DNA of 64,000 nucleotides from contig CAMZNG010000006.1 in the NCBI GenBank assembly GCA_947313745.1, positions 1-64,000 of the forward strand. The letters are read 5' to 3'. A model generated the notes under the pieces. The model was given only the letters and a program-made list of their open reading frames with translations, was not told where the DNA came from and ran no database searches. The position numbers were made by a program, and so were the translations under genes. Of the stretch, positions 46,814 through 59,802 are shown piece by piece. This stretch comes from an uncultured Mycoplasmataceae bacterium (lineage in GTDB: Bacteria > Bacillota_I > Bacilli_A > Mycoplasmatales > Hepatoplasmataceae). Every line of letters begins with the position of its first letter. Position 1 is the first letter of the stretch.

Positions 46814-48221
46814 TAAATATATATTTACATTTGGAGTAGAAATCCATGCTGAACTTTTAACAAACACAAAAGCATTTTCACCATCGAAGGTTGATTTTGG
46901 AGCAAAACCTAATACATCTATACACCCAATTGATTTAGGATATCCAGGATCAAAACCTACTGTTAATAAAAAAATGGTTGAATATGCATATAGATTATCA
47001 AAAATTTTAGAAATGGATATTTCTGATAAATTATGGTTTGATAGAAAAAATTATTTTTATCCAGATCTTCCGAAAGGTTTTCAAATAACACAATATTATA
47101 GACCGATAGGAGTTAATGGAAAGTTTTCAATCATAACAAATGATAATGAAAAGGATATTACAATAACAGAAATACACATGGAAGAAGATACGGCAAAACA
47201 AACAAAAATAAAAGAAGGTATTTTATTTGATTTTAATAGATCGGGAATACCTTTGATTGAAATTGTTTCTGGCCATGAGGAATTATCTTCTGTGGAAGAT
47301 GTGGTGGAATATGTCAGACAATTAAAAGATCAACTTGTCATTATGGGAATTAATGATGGAAAGATGGAGGAAGGTTCTTTTAGGGTTGATGTAAATGTTT
47401 CGGTTAGGAAAACAAATCAAAAAGAATACGGAACTAGAACCGAAGTTAAAAACCTTAATTCTTTTAAGAATATAAAAAAAGCATTAGAATTTGAAATAAA
47501 AAGGCATATAAACATATTGGAAGCAGGAAAAGAAGTAGAATCATATACAGTTAGGTTTGATGAGGAAAGCAACGAAACAATTCAAATGAGACCAAAAGAT
47601 AGTGAAAATGACTATAACTTCATCCATGAGGGGAACATAACTCCAATAACATTATCAAAGAAAGACATCGAGGAATTTAATTCTTTTAATGATATTAAAT
47701 TAATTTCATTTAAAAATAAATGAAAAAATAAAATAAGTGATAGCGATCTTTCAATAATTACTTCATCAAAAAGAATATTTGATTTATTTAATAGTTTAAT
47801 TTTAAAGAATGATTTCAAAGAGGTTGTTAATTTATTAATTAATAATTTTAAGCCAATGATTAACGAAGCAAATTTAAGTGTTATAAGAATTGATGAAAAC
47901 GAAATTGAAGAAATAATAAATTTAAAGAAAAAAGGAAAAATAGATAATAGAGAAATTGATAAATTGTTAGTTAAAATGTTTGGTGGGAGCATACAAAAAG
48001 AATTAAAGAACATTTCTTCAAAACAACTTCTTTCAGATGAAAAAATAATAGAAATAATTAAAAAGATAGTAGAAATTAATAATGAAATGATCACAAGAGA
48101 TAAAGATAGACCAGAAAGAATTGAAAAATTTATAATGGGACAACTAATGAAAGAAACAAAAGGAAAAGCAAGTCCTCAAGTTGCAAATAAATTGGTGAAA
48201 GATATTTTATGAACAAAATAA
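46803..48221 (+). CDS. gatB: Aspartyl/glutamyl-tRNA amidotransferase subunit B
   Basis: Subunit that binds and phosphorylates the mischarged tRNA. The 472-residue protein has the signature FGVEIHAELLTNTKAFSPS at the N-terminus, DRKNYFYPDLPKGFQITQY, IHMEEDTAKQ, and FRVDVNVSVRKTNQKEYGTRTEVKNLNSF, with the helical YqeY-like tail (about 330-472) ending in GKASPQVANKLVKDIL. TGA codons at 47721 and 48210 are Trp, so the stop is TAA at 48219-48221 and the next ATG (48209) lies inside. Confidence 0.96.
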
Positions 48222-48400
48222 AATCAATAATTCTTTTACTCCTTTTTATTGGATCATATATTATTGTTTTCTTTGGTATTGTTGGAGAGGTTATTTCATT
48301 AATTTTGATGATTATATTTATAGTTTTTTTGTTTATTCCATTCGGAGGGAATATAATTGATTCAACAAAAAATCTTAATGAAATAATAAAGGAGAACAAA
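48209..48400 (+). other. Two-TM membrane ORF in frame with mnmA (alternative start)
   Basis: An ATG at 48209, inside the gatB 3' end, opens a 64-codon frame with two strong hydrophobic segments (about residues 5-21 and 25-46), which runs without a stop directly into mnmA. It is either an N-terminal membrane anchor on a longer MnmA (440 residues) or a separate element made only as a fusion. No stop codon separates the two. Confidence 0.5.
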
Positions 48401-49531
48401 ATGAAAAAAGAAGAAAATTTTTTTCCAAATAAAAAAAATAAAATTGCAATAATGTTATCTGGCGGAGTTGATTCTGCGGTTGTAGTAAAATTACTATTGG
48501 AAAAAAAATATGAAGTTGAAGCTTTTTTTATGAGGAATTGAGATTCAACAACAAATTTTGAATTAAACAAAATATTAACAAAGGATGAAATTTGTCAACA
48601 AGAAGAGGATTATAAAGATGCTGTTAGTGTTGCAAAGCACTTCAATATAAAATTGCATAGAATAGACTTTGTCAAAGAGTATTGAGATGATGTGTTTTCT
48701 GTATTTTTGAAGGAAATTGAAAGAGGTTTGACACCAAATCCTGATATATTATGTAATAGACACATTAAATTCGGAAGATTCATACAATACATTGAAGATA
48801 AGCACCCACAATTTAATTTTATTGCTACGGGACATTATGCAAAAATCATAGAAAGAGATGGTATTAAATTGCTTTCTCAAGCAAAAGACTCATTAAAAGA
48901 CCAAACATACTTTCTAGCGGAAATTGAAAGAAGAATGATAAATAAAATTGTCTTTCCATTGGGAGATCTTGAAAAAAGTGAAATTAGAGAGATTGCAAAA
49001 GAATCAAAAATACCTGTTGCAACTAAAAAAGATTCTACAGGGATATGCTTCATAGGGAAAAGAAACTTTCCTGAATTTATTTCTAATTATCTAGAAAAAA
49101 AACCAGGGAAAATAATTGACGAAGAATCTGGTGAAGTGGTTGGAAAACATAATGGAGCTTTGTTTTATACAATAGGACAAAGAAAGGGTTTAAATCTCGG
49201 TGGATTTGATAAACCATATTTTGTTAGTTCAAAAGATATTAAAAAAAACCAAATATTTGTTTCATCCGGAATTGAAAATAAGAACCTTTTTTCAAAAGAG
49301 ATTTATGCAAACAATTTTAATTTTTTGGTTGATGAATCATTGTTAGATAGGGAAACAACAATTAAATTTAAAACAAGGCACTCAGAAACAATATATAAAG
49401 GTAAACTTATATTGATAGGGGATTCAAAGGTAAAAGTGATTGCAAAAGAAAAAGTTAAAGCAGTTACACCAGGCCAGGAGTTGGTTGTCTATTTAAACAG
49501 AATTTGCATAGGAGGAGGACAAATAATTTAA
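48401..49531 (+). CDS. mnmA: tRNA-specific 2-thiouridylase MnmA
   Basis: Inserts sulfur at C2 of the wobble uridine in Glu, Gln and Lys tRNAs. From ATG 48401 the product is 376 residues, the normal size: PP-loop SGGVDS (20-25), TPNPDILCNRHIKF with the first catalytic Cys, ATGHYAKI, KDQTYFL, and KDSTGICFIG with the second Cys, then the C-terminal barrel. This start is chosen because AAAGGAG lies 7 bases before it, although the frame stays open upstream to 48209 (membrane segments). TGA Trp at 48539 and 48683. Confidence 0.95.
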
Positions 49532-49532
49532 T

Positions 49533-50432
49533 ATGAAAACGAAAACAATGATTCATTATATTCTTTCATTACTAACCGAATTTTTATTGATTGTTGTTTC
49601 AATTTATTTGTTTGTCTTCTCTATTTTTAGAGGTAATATTAGTGGTTGAGGATGAACTTTTCTTATGTCGCTCATTGTTTTATTAATTTTTCTTTCTGCA
49701 ATAACTATGATATTAAGTGAATTTAAAAATTTGATAAAAACAATTATCCCTATATTTACTTCTGCTTTTGCATTATCGTTTTTTATTATGATAGTTGAAA
49801 TTTTATGTTCTAAATGAAAATCACTATATATATCTTCGATGACTGAAACCGACAAACCTAATGTAGGATTAATAATTATCTTAATAATATTCATAATTAT
49901 AGTTGTAATTTCTTTGTTATGATCAAATATTTATCTAACAATTTTTTCAATGGTTCCAACAACATCTAATAGAGCCGAGGAATGAGAAGTAATAAATTAT
50001 CTTAAATTATTTTTTTCACATTCAAAAATATATCATTTGGAAAATTTTTCATATTTAACAAATAATAAAAATAAATTATTCATTATAAAATTTATCACTG
50101 ATGATAATATAGAAAGAAAAATAAATTTTGAATATAAAAAAATATTTAGAACTCAAAATGAACTAAAAGAAGAAAAAACAGAAGAAAAAATAATACCTCC
50201 TTCAGATGAAATACTTTCTTTGCAAAAAGCAATTAAAAATACAAACAAAGTATTTGATGAAGAATTAAAAGGTATAATCTCATATATGTCAAATAATCTT
50301 CCAGAAGTAATTGGTGAAAAAGATAATAATATTGAAATAATAAAAAATAAAACTTTATTTAAAATGTATAAAACAATTAGCAAAACAAAAAATAAAATAG
50401 ACTTTGAAAGTAAAAAAGGAGAATTATCATAA
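49533..50432 (+). CDS. Polytopic membrane protein, unknown function
   Basis: Not recognised. A 299-residue protein with four hydrophobic segments in the first half (about 10-30, 45-62, 68-90, 112-135), followed by a soluble domain (140-299) with a Glu/Lys-rich stretch (NELKEEKTEEKIIPPSDE). Many tryptophans are TGA. It starts one base after mnmA and is coupled to the HAD-hydrolase gene by TAATG, so it belongs to the gatCAB-mnmA transcription unit. Confidence 0.72.
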
Positions 50433-51295
50433 TGGAAAAAATACCTAAAGCATACTTTATAGATATTGATGGAACTTTAGTAAAGGGATCAAGTAAACTA
50501 AGTATAAAAGATAAGCATTCAATAAAAAATGCAGCAAAAGAGGGGGCATACATAATATTATCAACTGGAAGATCAATACAAACTGTGTGACCAATTTGAG
50601 AGCAAATTACACTAAAAAATAAATATACAAGATATGTTATTGCAAATAATGGTTCTGCCATTTGAGATATGGAAGGAAAAAAAATACTTAGTGAGAATTT
50701 TCTTGATGAAAAAACATTTGTTGATGTTGCAGAATACTTGTATAAAAAAGGATATGCATTTAGAAATTCTCTTGAAACAAATTTTTATTGCAAAAAAAAT
50801 ATCTTATCTAAAATAGTTAGTGTGAAAAAGAAATTTAAAATTGAAAATGATTTTTCAAAACTTAAATATAATAATGATACTGCAAAGAAATTAGGGGTAA
50901 TAACTTCAATGTCAAAAAGGAAAGTAAGAAAAATTTCAAACAAGTTAAAAGAATTATTTCCACAATTAGAGATTTCAATAACTGGTCCAGGATTATACAT
51001 TGAAATGAATGCAAAAGGAATTTCAAAAGGAAAAGGTGCTAAATTTTTATCAGAAAAATTAGGATTTGATTTGAAAGATTCTGTTCATATTGGAGATTCG
51101 ATGAATGATTTTGCAGGGTTTAAGGTTGTTGGGACAAAAGTAGCAATGGGTAACGGTATGAATTTATTAAAGAAAGAAGCTGATATTATTACAAAATCAG
51201 TTTCTAAATCAGGTGTTTCTTTCGCGATAGATGAATTAACTAATAATAATTTAAAGATAAAAACATCAGAAAAAATTAAACAATTAAAATTATAA
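50432..51295 (+). CDS. Cof-type HAD-superfamily phosphatase
   Basis: Type IIB HAD phosphatase; such proteins dephosphorylate sugar phosphates, nucleotides or FMN-like compounds. The 287-residue protein has motif I DIDGTL (D11 and D13), motif II STGR, motif III Lys in KGISKGKG and motif IV HIGDSMNDFAGF. TGA Trp codons lie near 50588, 50597 and 50663. Substrate unknown. Last gene of its operon. Confidence 0.9.
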
Positions 51296-51497
51296 GCCAA
51301 CATTATTTTTCATTATAAATAACAACCATCTACTTAGTTGTCCTTTTTAATACATGAATATCTTCTTAAAAATAGTTATCATTTATTTAAATATTAAATT
51401 TATAGGTTCCAACAATGTAATAACTAATAGCTAAAAAATAAAAGGGGACATAAATTTTGTAAATGCACTTAAATTGAAATTAAGTAACAATATATAA
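51296..51497. other. Intergenic region between convergent genes
   Basis: About 200 bases without a gene. A short ACAAC/GTTGT hairpin with a T-rich tail (51322-51348) may terminate the HAD-phosphatase operon. The stretch 51441-51480 (AAAGGGGACATAAATTTTGT onwards) is compositionally odd and could be a relic of an insertion-sequence end, but no partner repeat was found in the window. Confidence 0.35.
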
Positions 51498-52523
51498 TTA
51501 ACAATCATCATTTAATATTATTGTTTTTTTTGACAAATTAAATGAAAGATTATCCTTGTTTTTTATATATATAAATGATTCAACTTTATGATTATCTTCA
51601 TTATTTTTTTTATGTCCAAATTCGTAATCTTTTGAATTTTTAAGTATTATTTTACCATTATTATTCATTGCTAAAATAATATTAATGTCAGTTCCGTTCA
51701 ATTCCAAAACATACTTCATTATTTCTCTACGAATCCTTGATTTTGTAAATGATTTATTAGAAATAGAATCAATCAATACACTAAATGAATTATATTTATT
51801 ATTTTGAAGGTTGTTTTTAACATATTTTATTACATTTTTATTTGATGATGATGTAATAATTTTTCCAATGATTATTTCAAAGTAATCCTCAATTGTTCTG
51901 TGATTTTCATTTGTTATTATATTTTTACTAGAGTTTAACCCAGATAAAATTTCTTTTCTAATAGATGTTGCAGAAGTATATCTCTTACTTTTTAATCTTT
52001 TTATTCTTGCGAATTCAATATTTAAACCCATTTTTTTTGCTTCTAAAACATATGATATACCTAAAATATCATTTGGCTTAAATTTTCTTCCAAAGAGATT
52101 TTCTATTGCTTTTGGAAGAGAGTGAAATTCTTTCTTTAATTTATTAATGTTTTCTTTATTATCAATTATCTTGCTAACAACCTCATTAATTTCCTTTAAA
52201 GACAATTCTTCAGAACCGAAAAATATTTTATTAACACCAAACTTTAAAAGTGTTTCTATTGCTTTCTTTGCAAAAATATTTGAATTATTCAAAACAAAAA
52301 AAGGAGGTATCTCCACAACTAAATCAACATTATTTTTAATGGCACTTTTTGCTCTGACTCATTTATCATAAATAGCTAAATCACCCCTTTGAACAAATTC
52401 TCCACTCATTGCTACAACAATAAAAGAATCTGGATTGCTCTTCTTAATCTTATTTATTATTCTTATGTGTCCATTATGGATAGGGTTAAATTCTGCAATA
52501 ATTCCTATAATATCTTTTTTCAT
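51498..52523 (-). CDS. tmcAL: tRNA(Met) cytidine acetate ligase TmcAL (YlbM)
   Basis: Nucleotidyltransferase-fold enzyme that activates acetate with ATP to make N4-acetylcytidine at the wobble base of elongator tRNA-Met. The 341-residue protein has the HxGH motif in FNPIHNGH (16-19), the MSGEFVQRGDLAIYDKW segment with a TGA-encoded Trp, and SATSIRKEI near residue 190. The C-terminal half is less conserved. ATG at 52523 is 10 bases from a TATAAT on the minus strand, and the promoter is shared with divergent alaS. Confidence 0.88.
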
Positions 52524-52533
52524 AACTATATTA

Positions 52534-52543
52534 ATTATATAAT
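52534..52543. promoter_or_regulatory. Palindromic shared -10 element of tmcAL and alaS
   Basis: The palindrome ATTATATAAT supplies TATAAT on the minus strand (52534-52539, 10 bases from the tmcAL ATG) and on the plus strand (52538-52543, 9 bases from the alaS ATG). The start codons are only 29 bases apart and neither has a Shine-Dalgarno. Confidence 0.65.
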
Positions 52544-52552
52544 TAATAATAT

Positions 52553-55200
<2,648 letters not shown>

Positions 55201-55213
<13 letters not shown>

Positions 55214-55623
55214 GTCTTGATTTAGGAATAAAATCATTAGGTATTTGTGTCTCTGATCCATCAAATATAATTGCTATTCCATTGGAAAATTTTATGTTTG
55301 AAAGAGGAAATTTTATTATTGCAAAGAATAAAGTAGAATCTTTAGTAAAGGAATTTAATATAAAAATAATTCTTTTAGGACATCCATTAAGAACAGATGG
55401 AATGAAGTCTGAGGCAACAGAAATGTCTGAACATTTCTATAAAATTTTAAAAGAAAACCTTGTTGGTGTTAATATAAGATTATATGATGAAAGATTCTCA
55501 ACACAAAGAGGAATAGAATTGTTAAAAAATAAATATAAAGATCCAGCAACAATAAGAGAATTAAAAGACATGGCTGCAGCATATACAATGTTAATTGATT
55601 TTTTAACATATAATAATAGTTAA
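55201..55623 (+). CDS. ruvX: Pre-16S rRNA nuclease YqgF/RuvX
   Basis: RNase H-like fold protein that trims the 5' end of pre-16S rRNA. The 140-residue protein has the first metal-binding Asp in LSLDLGIKSLG (D7), the ILLGHPLRTDG strand and the DERFSTQRG motif with DMAAAYTML near the C-terminus. ATG lies inside the last codons of alaS; alaS-ruvX linkage is typical of Firmicutes. Confidence 0.93.
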
Positions 55624-55644
55624 TATATAAAAAAGGGGGAAACA

Positions 55645-56280
55645 ATGAAAGAAGATAATAGATTAATTTTAATTTCTGGTGGTACAGCATCAGGAAAAAG
55701 CCTAATTTCAGACATAGTTAAAGAGCAACTCGAAACCAAAGGTGAAGAAGCAACAATAATAAGGATGGATAATTACTATAAAAGTTTAAGTGATCTTGGA
55801 GAAGAAGATGTAAATAAAGTAAACTGAGATAAACCATCGGTGTTTGATTGAGATCAGTTATTAATTGACATAGATATTTTACTTTCCGGGAAAAGAATAG
55901 AGAGAAAAAAATATTGTTACAAAACTGGAATTTATGGAAATGAGAAAATTTTATTAACCCCCAAAAAGAATTTGATTATTGAAGGAATATTTATTTTTAG
56001 AAATAAAAAATTAAGAAATAAAGCTACACAATTAATTTATGTTGATGTGGATCCAAAAATAAGAATGCAAAGAAGAATGGAAAGAGATTCAATTGATAGG
56101 TATGATGAATCATTTGATGAAAAGAAATTTGTAGATAGATGAAAAAAAGTAATTCAACCAATGCATAAAAGATATGTTAAAAAAACAAGGAAATATGCTG
56201 ATGAAATAATTAATAATGATAATGAAATCAATAAAGAAAAAAAATTAGAAATAATAAAAAAAATAATAAATAATAAATAA
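55645..56280 (+). CDS. udk: Uridine kinase
   Basis: Salvage kinase phosphorylating uridine and cytidine. The 211-residue protein has the P-loop GGTASGKS (12-19), RMDNYYKSL, the NWDKPSVFDWDQL segment with three TGA tryptophans, EGIFIF and the RRMERDSIDR motif. A GGGGGAAAC stretch upstream of ATG acts as Shine-Dalgarno. It continues the alaS-ruvX unit. Confidence 0.94.
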
Positions 56281-56314
56281 TGGTAAAATATTATTAATAT
56301 AAAGGAAAAAAATA

Positions 56315-56824
56315 ATGGCAAATGAAAAATTTAATGTAGGTATAAACCTAGATGATACAAATAAAGTTGATCTAACTTCGCAAGGGAAGAAAGACCTTGA
56401 AAAAAAACTAAGAAATTTAATTGATGAACAAAGACCAAAAGTTCAAGAAGAATTAGCTGAAGCTAGAGCACAAGGTGATTTATCTGAGAACGCAGAATAT
56501 GATTCTGCAAAAAATAAACAAGCAGAAATCGAAATGGAAATTGCAAGAATTGAAGATATTCTTACTAGAGCGAAGATTGTTAGAACATCAAAATCAGTTA
56601 ATGAGGTTAATATCGGACACACTGTTGTATATAAAAAGGGATCAAACTCAAAAGAGAATAAAATAGTTATAGTTCCTGATGCTGAATATGATCCTTTAAC
56701 AGAGATTCCTAAAGTAGGCGCAGGAACAATACTTGCACAAGCAATCTTAGGAAAAAAAGTAGGAGATACGGTAATTATTCCAGCTGAAAAACAATATAAA
56801 ATAACAATTACCTTAATAAAATAA
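56315..56824 (+). CDS. greA: Transcription elongation factor GreA
   Basis: Rescues backtracked RNA polymerase by stimulating transcript cleavage. The 169-residue protein has the N-terminal coiled-coil with RAQGDLSENAEYDSAKNKQAE, whose tip acids act in the polymerase secondary channel, and a C-terminal FKBP-like domain. There are about 12 extra residues at the N-terminus compared with the Escherichia protein. AAAGGAAA precedes the ATG. A terminator follows. Confidence 0.95.
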   Translation: MANEKFNVGINLDDTNKVDLTSQGKKDLEKKLRNLIDEQRPKVQEELAEARAQGDLSENAEYDSAKNKQAEIEMEIARIEDILTRAKIVRTSKSVNEVNIGHTVVYKKGSNSKENKIVIVPDAEYDPLTEIPKVGAGTILAQAILGKKVGDTVIIPAEKQYKITITLIK

Positions 56825-56836
56825 TTACAATTAATT

Positions 56837-56860
56837 AATGCAATGAATATTGCATTTTTA
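56837..56860 (+). terminator. Terminator after greA
   Basis: Stem ATGCAAT (56838-56844) with ATTGCAT (56849-56855), four-base loop and a TTTTATTT tail. Confidence 0.85.
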
Positions 56861-56880
56861 TTTCAATGTATAATAAAGAT

Positions 56881-57480
56881 ATGATTAAACAAGAAAAAAT
56901 AGAAGATATTTTATTAGAAGCTTTAAAAAAAGAAGAAACAATAGTAAAAAAAGAAGTGATTAATGCTACTTCAATGAAATTCTTAGGTTCTAATTCAACC
57001 GATCTTTATTTATTTACTCAAAAGAATTTTGTTAGTAAAATTTTAAAAACAAATATTTTAAACATTAAGGATGCTGTTTTAAAGATTGAAAAAAAGAATA
57101 TTAGAAACATTTATTTAAATAATAAATTGGTGAGTACCTTTAAATTGAAAGAACTTTCTTCTAAAAAAAGCATCGATACTATTGATATGGAATCTTTAAA
57201 AAATAGAAATAATGATTTATCAAATGAAACAAATATTATTGAATCAATTTTTTCTTATGAAACATTGGCAATTAATAAGAAAAAAATAGAATTAAAATTT
57301 TTTAACAAATTTTTGTCAAAGGAATACACAATAGAAATAAAAACATCTCTTATGAAAGGTATTATAAGTTTTTTCCCAAGAAAAAAACTTATAAAGAAAA
57401 TAGGGAAACTACTTGAATTAAAATATGAACCATCAACTAATGACACAATTGAAATTCTTAAATTATTACATATAGTTTAA
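56881..57480 (+). CDS. Unknown protein with a possible DnaA domain I-like N-terminus
   Basis: Not recognised with certainty. A 199-residue basic, soluble protein. The first 75 residues (IEDILLEALKKEETI, then a short strand pair, then FVSKILKTNILNIKDAVLKI) follow the helix-strand-helix layout of the KH-like DnaA N-terminal domain, but no DnaA motif confirms it. The rest is Lys/Phe-rich without known motifs. TATAAT at 56869-56874 lies 6 bases before the ATG, suggesting a leaderless message; ATG 56866 is in frame upstream but overlaps that box. Confidence 0.65.
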   Translation: MIKQEKIEDILLEALKKEETIVKKEVINATSMKFLGSNSTDLYLFTQKNFVSKILKTNILNIKDAVLKIEKKNIRNIYLNNKLVSTFKLKELSSKKSIDTIDMESLKNRNNDLSNETNIIESIFSYETLAINKKKIELKFFNKFLSKEYTIEIKTSLMKGIISFFPRKKLIKKIGKLLELKYEPSTNDTIEILKLLHIV

Positions 57481-57499
57481 TTATTTTTGTTAAAATTAT

Positions 57500-57579
57500 A
57501 AAGTGATAAAAAAATCACAACAACCGCACTTTATTAGGTATAAAGCGTAAGCACCTAATTAGGCGAGTCTATGGAGGTT
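57500..57579 (+). promoter_or_regulatory. Ribosomal protein L21 leader
   Basis: Structured 5' UTR of rplU: a GTGAT/ATCAC hairpin, then CGCACTTTA with TAAAGCG and TTAGGT with ACCTAA pairings, then GAGTCTATGGAGG containing the Shine-Dalgarno. The layout matches the Firmicute L21 leader family, in which L21 is thought to repress its own operon. A TAAAAT (57491-57496) is a candidate -10. Confidence 0.7.
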
Positions 57580-57584
57580 AACAA

Positions 57585-57905
57585 ATGGCAGGATATGCTA
57601 TTATTAAAACTGGCGGAAAACAAATAAAAGTAACCGTTGGAGAATCCATTTGAGTAGAGAAACTTGATGTTGAAGTTGGAAAAACATTTAACTTTAATGA
57701 AGTTTTAGCATACTCAGATGGAAAAAAATTATCATATGGAAAACCTTTACTTAAAGGAGCAACTGTTAAAGCAACTGTTCAAAAACAAGGTAGAGGACAA
57801 AAATTAACAATATTCAGAACTAAAGCAAAATCAAATTGAGCAAGAAAACAAGGTCATAGACAACCTTATACAAGATTATTAGTAGATGCAATAAATGTTA
57901 AATAA
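57585..57905 (+). CDS. rplU: 50S ribosomal protein L21
   Basis: Binds 23S rRNA in the large subunit. The 106-residue protein starts MAGYAIIKTGGKQIKVTVGE and ends with the KSNWARKQGHRQPYTRLLVD region, including FRTKAKSNWARKQGHRQ, typical of L21. Its tryptophans are TGA, so a full ORF is not seen under the standard code. GGAGG lies seven bases before ATG. First gene of the rplU-prp-rpmA operon. Confidence 0.96.
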
Positions 57906-57907
57906 GC

Positions 57908-58216
57908 ATGATAAAAATTAAAATCAATAAAACAAAAGGACATATTACTAAATTTATTATAAGTGGACATGCAAATTCTACTAATGATGGCAAAAATGAT
58001 TTAATATGTGCAGGAGTTAGTGCAATATCAATTGGAATATTAAATTCTTTAGATACAAGCAAAATTGATATAGAAGTTAAAGATGGGTTTATATCTATTG
58101 TTGTAAATGAATTTTCAAATGATAATGAATTTACATTGAATATTTTAAAAAAATCTTTAGAAACAATTAAAGAAGATAATGGAAAATATATTTCTATTAT
58201 AGAAGAGGTAAAATAA
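57908..58216 (+). CDS. prp: Ribosomal-processing cysteine protease Prp
   Basis: Removes the N-terminal extension of L27, which is essential for ribosome assembly in Firmicutes. The 102-residue protein has the catalytic pair H21 and C34 in [21 protein letters not shown] spacing, matching the family. It is located between rplU and rpmA as usual, and its TAA overlaps the rpmA ATG (TAATG). Confidence 0.94.
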   Translation: MIKIKINKTKGHITKFIISGHANSTNDGKNDLICAGVSAISIGILNSLDTSKIDIEVKDGFISIVVNEFSNDNEFTLNILKKSLETIKEDNGKYISIIEEVK

Positions 58217-58503
58217 TGCAATTTAAATTAAATTTACAATTATTCGCTCATAAAAAAGGAGTAGGTTCAACTAAAAATGGTAGAGATTCTGCTGGTAGAA
58301 GATTAGGTCAAAAATTATCTGATGGACAATCAACAAAAGCAGGAATGATTATTTTTAGACAAAGAGGAACAAAGATTCATCCTGGTGAAAATGTTGGTAG
58401 AGGCGGAGATGACACTCTATTTGCATTGATTGATGGAATTGTTAAATATGATGTTAAAAGAGGAAGAACAAGAGCAAATGTTGTTCCTATGAAAACAAAG
58501 TAA
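58216..58503 (+). CDS. rpmA: 50S ribosomal protein L27 with Prp-cleaved extension
   Basis: Peptidyl-transferase-centre protein whose N-terminus contacts tRNA. The 95-residue precursor starts [19 protein letters not shown]; cleavage after LQLF by Prp would leave the mature AHKKG N-terminus. The core [17 protein letters not shown] and [23 protein letters not shown] is standard L27. Co-encoded with its protease. Confidence 0.97.
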   Translation: MQFKLNLQLFAHKKGVGSTKNGRDSAGRRLGQKLSDGQSTKAGMIIFRQRGTKIHPGENVGRGGDDTLFALIDGIVKYDVKRGRTRANVVPMKTK

Positions 58504-58530
58504 AACTTAGTTAAAAACTAAGTTTTTTTA
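58503..58530 (+). terminator. Terminator after rpmA
   Basis: AAAACTTAG with CTAAGTTTT and a seven-base loop, ending in a T-run. Starts in the rpmA stop codon. Confidence 0.88.
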
Positions 58531-58549
58531 TTTTTATAATATAATATTA

Positions 58550-59341
58550 ATGATTATGTCAAATGAAATAGTAAATTGAATAAAAAACGAAGTAAAAAAA
58601 GCAAAGGCAAAAGGGGTAATTGTTGCTGTTTCTGGTGGAATTGATTCAGCGGTTGTTGCAGCATTAGCTATAAAAGCATTTCCGAAGAATTCTCTTGGAT
58701 TGTGGATGGATATTGATTCTTCACAAGAATCAAGTAGAAATGCCCTTAGAATTTTTTCAAAATACAATATGAAAAACATAAGAATTAATATAAAAAATGA
58801 TTTTGATAATTTGTTCAAAACAATATTTGAAGTTCCTGATCTTTATAAGGATGTAAAAACTTATGAAAATTACATAAAAACAGGAATAATGCCAGAAGCA
58901 GATAAATCTTACCTTGAAGATCCTAACATTGACTTAATTAAAGGAAACTTAAAAGCAAGGATTAGAATGAGTATATTATACTCATATGAACAAAAAAATA
59001 ATTTCCTAGTTCTTTCAACATCTAATTTATGTGAAGATGAGATTGGTTATTATACAAAATGAGGTGATGGAGTAGGAGATATTGCACCAATAATACACTT
59101 ATTAAAAAGTGATGTTTATAAATTAGCAAAAGAATTAGATGTTCCTTTAAATGTAATAAACTCAAAACCAACAGCAGACCTTTGAGAAGGACAAACAGAT
59201 GAAGAAGAAATGGGCTTTACTTATGATGAATTAGAAAAATATATTAAAGGCGAAAAAATAAGTTCATCATCTAAAAATAAGATTGAATTACTTAAGTTAA
59301 AAAATAATCATAAGAAAAAAAATATTCCCTCTATGAGATAA
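58550..59341 (+). CDS. nadE: NH3-dependent NAD(+) synthetase
   Basis: Last step of NAD synthesis: adenylation and amidation of nicotinate adenine dinucleotide. The 263-residue protein has the PP-loop SGGIDSAVVAALA, the LVLSTSNLCEDEIGYYTKWGDGVGDIAPI segment and ADLWEGQTDEEEMGFTYDEL. Two ATGs (58550 and 58556) each lie 9-10 bases after a TATAAT (58535-58540 and 58540-58545), so the start is uncertain by two residues. TGA Trp codons at 58577, 59060 and 59183. Its stop is one base from that of the convergent next gene. Confidence 0.92.
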
Positions 59342-59342
59342 A

Positions 59343-59723
59343 CTATCTATACTTATGCTTTAAGATATTACCAATAACCATCTTCTTTTTTTTAATAATT
59401 CCTTGCGGGAATATATAAATAAATTTTGTATTATCTATTTTTTTTGATATTTTATTTTTTGAAAATTTTTCTTCAATATAAATTATTTCTTCATCAAAAT
59501 TAACTCAAACTATATCTACTTCGTAAGAAAGACCAAATGTAGATATGTTTTTTTCTTTATAAATAAAAAATGATTTTTCATAACTTAACTCACCATTTTT
59601 AATCAAAGAATTAAACTGGTTTATTAAACCTTTTATTCTTTTTGTTTTTATGTTTATATTTTTATTATTTAATAATAAAAAATATTCTCTTTCATTAATT
59701 TTTTGTTTAGCTTTATTTAACAT
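59343..59723 (-). CDS. DUF192-like protein, unknown function
   Basis: A 126-residue protein, basic and without a signal peptide. Its second half (VDIVWVNFDEEIIYIEEKF, then TKFIYIFPQGIIKKKKMVIGNIL) follows the DUF192/UPF0127 pattern, whose members usually are secreted or periplasmic; here the N-terminus is cytoplasmic-looking. One Trp is TGA. Function of the family is unknown. The end of the gene faces nadE tail to tail. Confidence 0.65.
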
Positions 59724-59802
59724 ATTAAATAAATTATAACCAACAAATTATTTTTTTAAAATCATTTGATATAATAAATATAGTTAAGAAGGAAGTAATA
59801 AA

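Noticed and set aside
51441-51480. Possible insertion-sequence terminus or new regulatory RNA
   Set aside because: No inverted repeat partner, target duplication, promoter or stable fold could be found in the window.
52524-52552. T-box or other riboswitch leader before alaS
   Set aside because: The ATG is 9 bases from the -10 box, leaving no room for a leader; the same holds for glyS.
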